Shown here: piece by piece, positions 63,985 through 64,000 of the stretch
Layout: each line of letters begins with the position of its first letter
How positions within the stretch are numbered: position 1 is the stretch's first letter
NCBI GenBank assembly: GCA_002504905.1
Contig: DATY01000013.1
Location: forward strand, 62,001 to 126,000
DNA from: Euryarchaeota archaeon UBA605
GTDB lineage: Archaea > Thermoplasmatota > Poseidoniia > Poseidoniales > Thalassarchaeaceae
DNA length: 64,000 nt
Direction of reading: 5' to 3'
Notes under the pieces: model-generated
Told to the model about the DNA's origin: nothing
Seen by the model: only the letters and a program-made list of their open reading frames with translations
The model's database searches: none
Made by a program: the position numbers and the translations under genes

Positions 63985-64000
63985 ATTTCGCTCCTTTTTT

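Noticed and set aside
1..64000. CRISPR arrays, insertion sequences, prophage genes and rRNA genes
   Set aside because: I saw no regularly spaced direct repeats, no transposase or integrase motifs, no phage structural genes and no rRNA sequence.

Overview
The window looks like a genome fragment of a planktonic euryarchaeon, most likely Marine Group II (Candidatus Poseidoniia) or the related Marine Group III. The evidence is a mixture of archaeal core genes (archaeosine tRNA-guanine transglycosylase, CTP-dependent riboflavin kinase, archaeal NMN adenylyltransferase, ABCE1/RLI, thermosome, L41e, archaeal-type triosephosphate isomerase, an intron-bearing tRNA-Trp) with bacterial- or eukaryote-like genes (GrpE, TatC, type II glutamine synthetase, SOUL protein, D-amino-acid oxidase, phytoene/squalene synthases). 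The DNA is AT-rich and very tightly packed. Many genes have a TATA-like box 20-30 bases before the start codon, as expected for leaderless archaeal mRNAs. The lineage is inferred from gene content only; no rRNA gene is present.

Layout. 1-2620: isoleucyl-tRNA synthetase (-), cut by the window edge. 2725-10592: mostly + strand housekeeping genes (HMA-DUF4396 protein, NadE, PH-domain protein, SOUL, TrmH, fused aconitase X, TgtA). 10669-17412: a co-directional cluster of two ABC ATPases, two ABC-2 permeases, a lipocalin-like protein and a PH-domain membrane protein. 17467-29004: TPR protein, TruA, RibK, metallo-beta-lactamase protein, alpha-oxoamine synthase, thioesterase, citrate synthase, an oddly arranged GDPD, UMF1-type transporter, TatC and DRG GTPase. 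29005-30299: unknown protein plus NadM. 30296-39321: a - strand block with lipoprotein hydrolase, GrpE, ABCE1, two trans-isoprenyl-diphosphate synthases (CrtB-like and squalene synthase-like) and SucCD. 39426-45421: sugar nucleotidyltransferase, TpiA, L41e, tRNA-Arg, SprT-like protein, tRNA-Ala, GSII and DAO, zinc ribbon protein. 45466-58871: a candidate C/D box sRNA, PrsW-like protease, DUF92 protein, large envelope proteins, tRNA-Trp with a guide-RNA intron, subtilase and aminotransferase. 58961-63984: thermosome, then a two-gene unit (tandem flavodoxin plus SdhB-like protein, followed by an HdrB/SdhE-like protein), and a small unknown gene.

How the genes relate: citrate synthase and SucCD serve the TCA cycle; NadE and NadM make NAD; GSII, DAO and the aminotransferase handle nitrogen; aconitase X, CrtB/squalene synthase-like proteins and perhaps DUF92 touch isoprenoid metabolism. 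TatC, the lipoprotein, the subtilase, the PrsW-like protease and the large membrane proteins point to an active cell envelope.

The most unusual item is the 60670-63707 pair: homologues of the succinate dehydrogenase iron-sulfur subunit and of the CCG-domain (HdrB/SdhE) subunit, in which nearly all cluster-binding cysteines are replaced, joined to two CysJ/P450-reductase-like flavodoxin domains. Other notable items are a GDPD whose catalytic HRG strand sits at the C-terminus (apparent circular permutation), a TgtA without its zinc cysteines, and two C/D guide RNAs whose predicted targets are C34 of tRNA-Trp and C1402 (E. coli numbering) of 16S rRNA.
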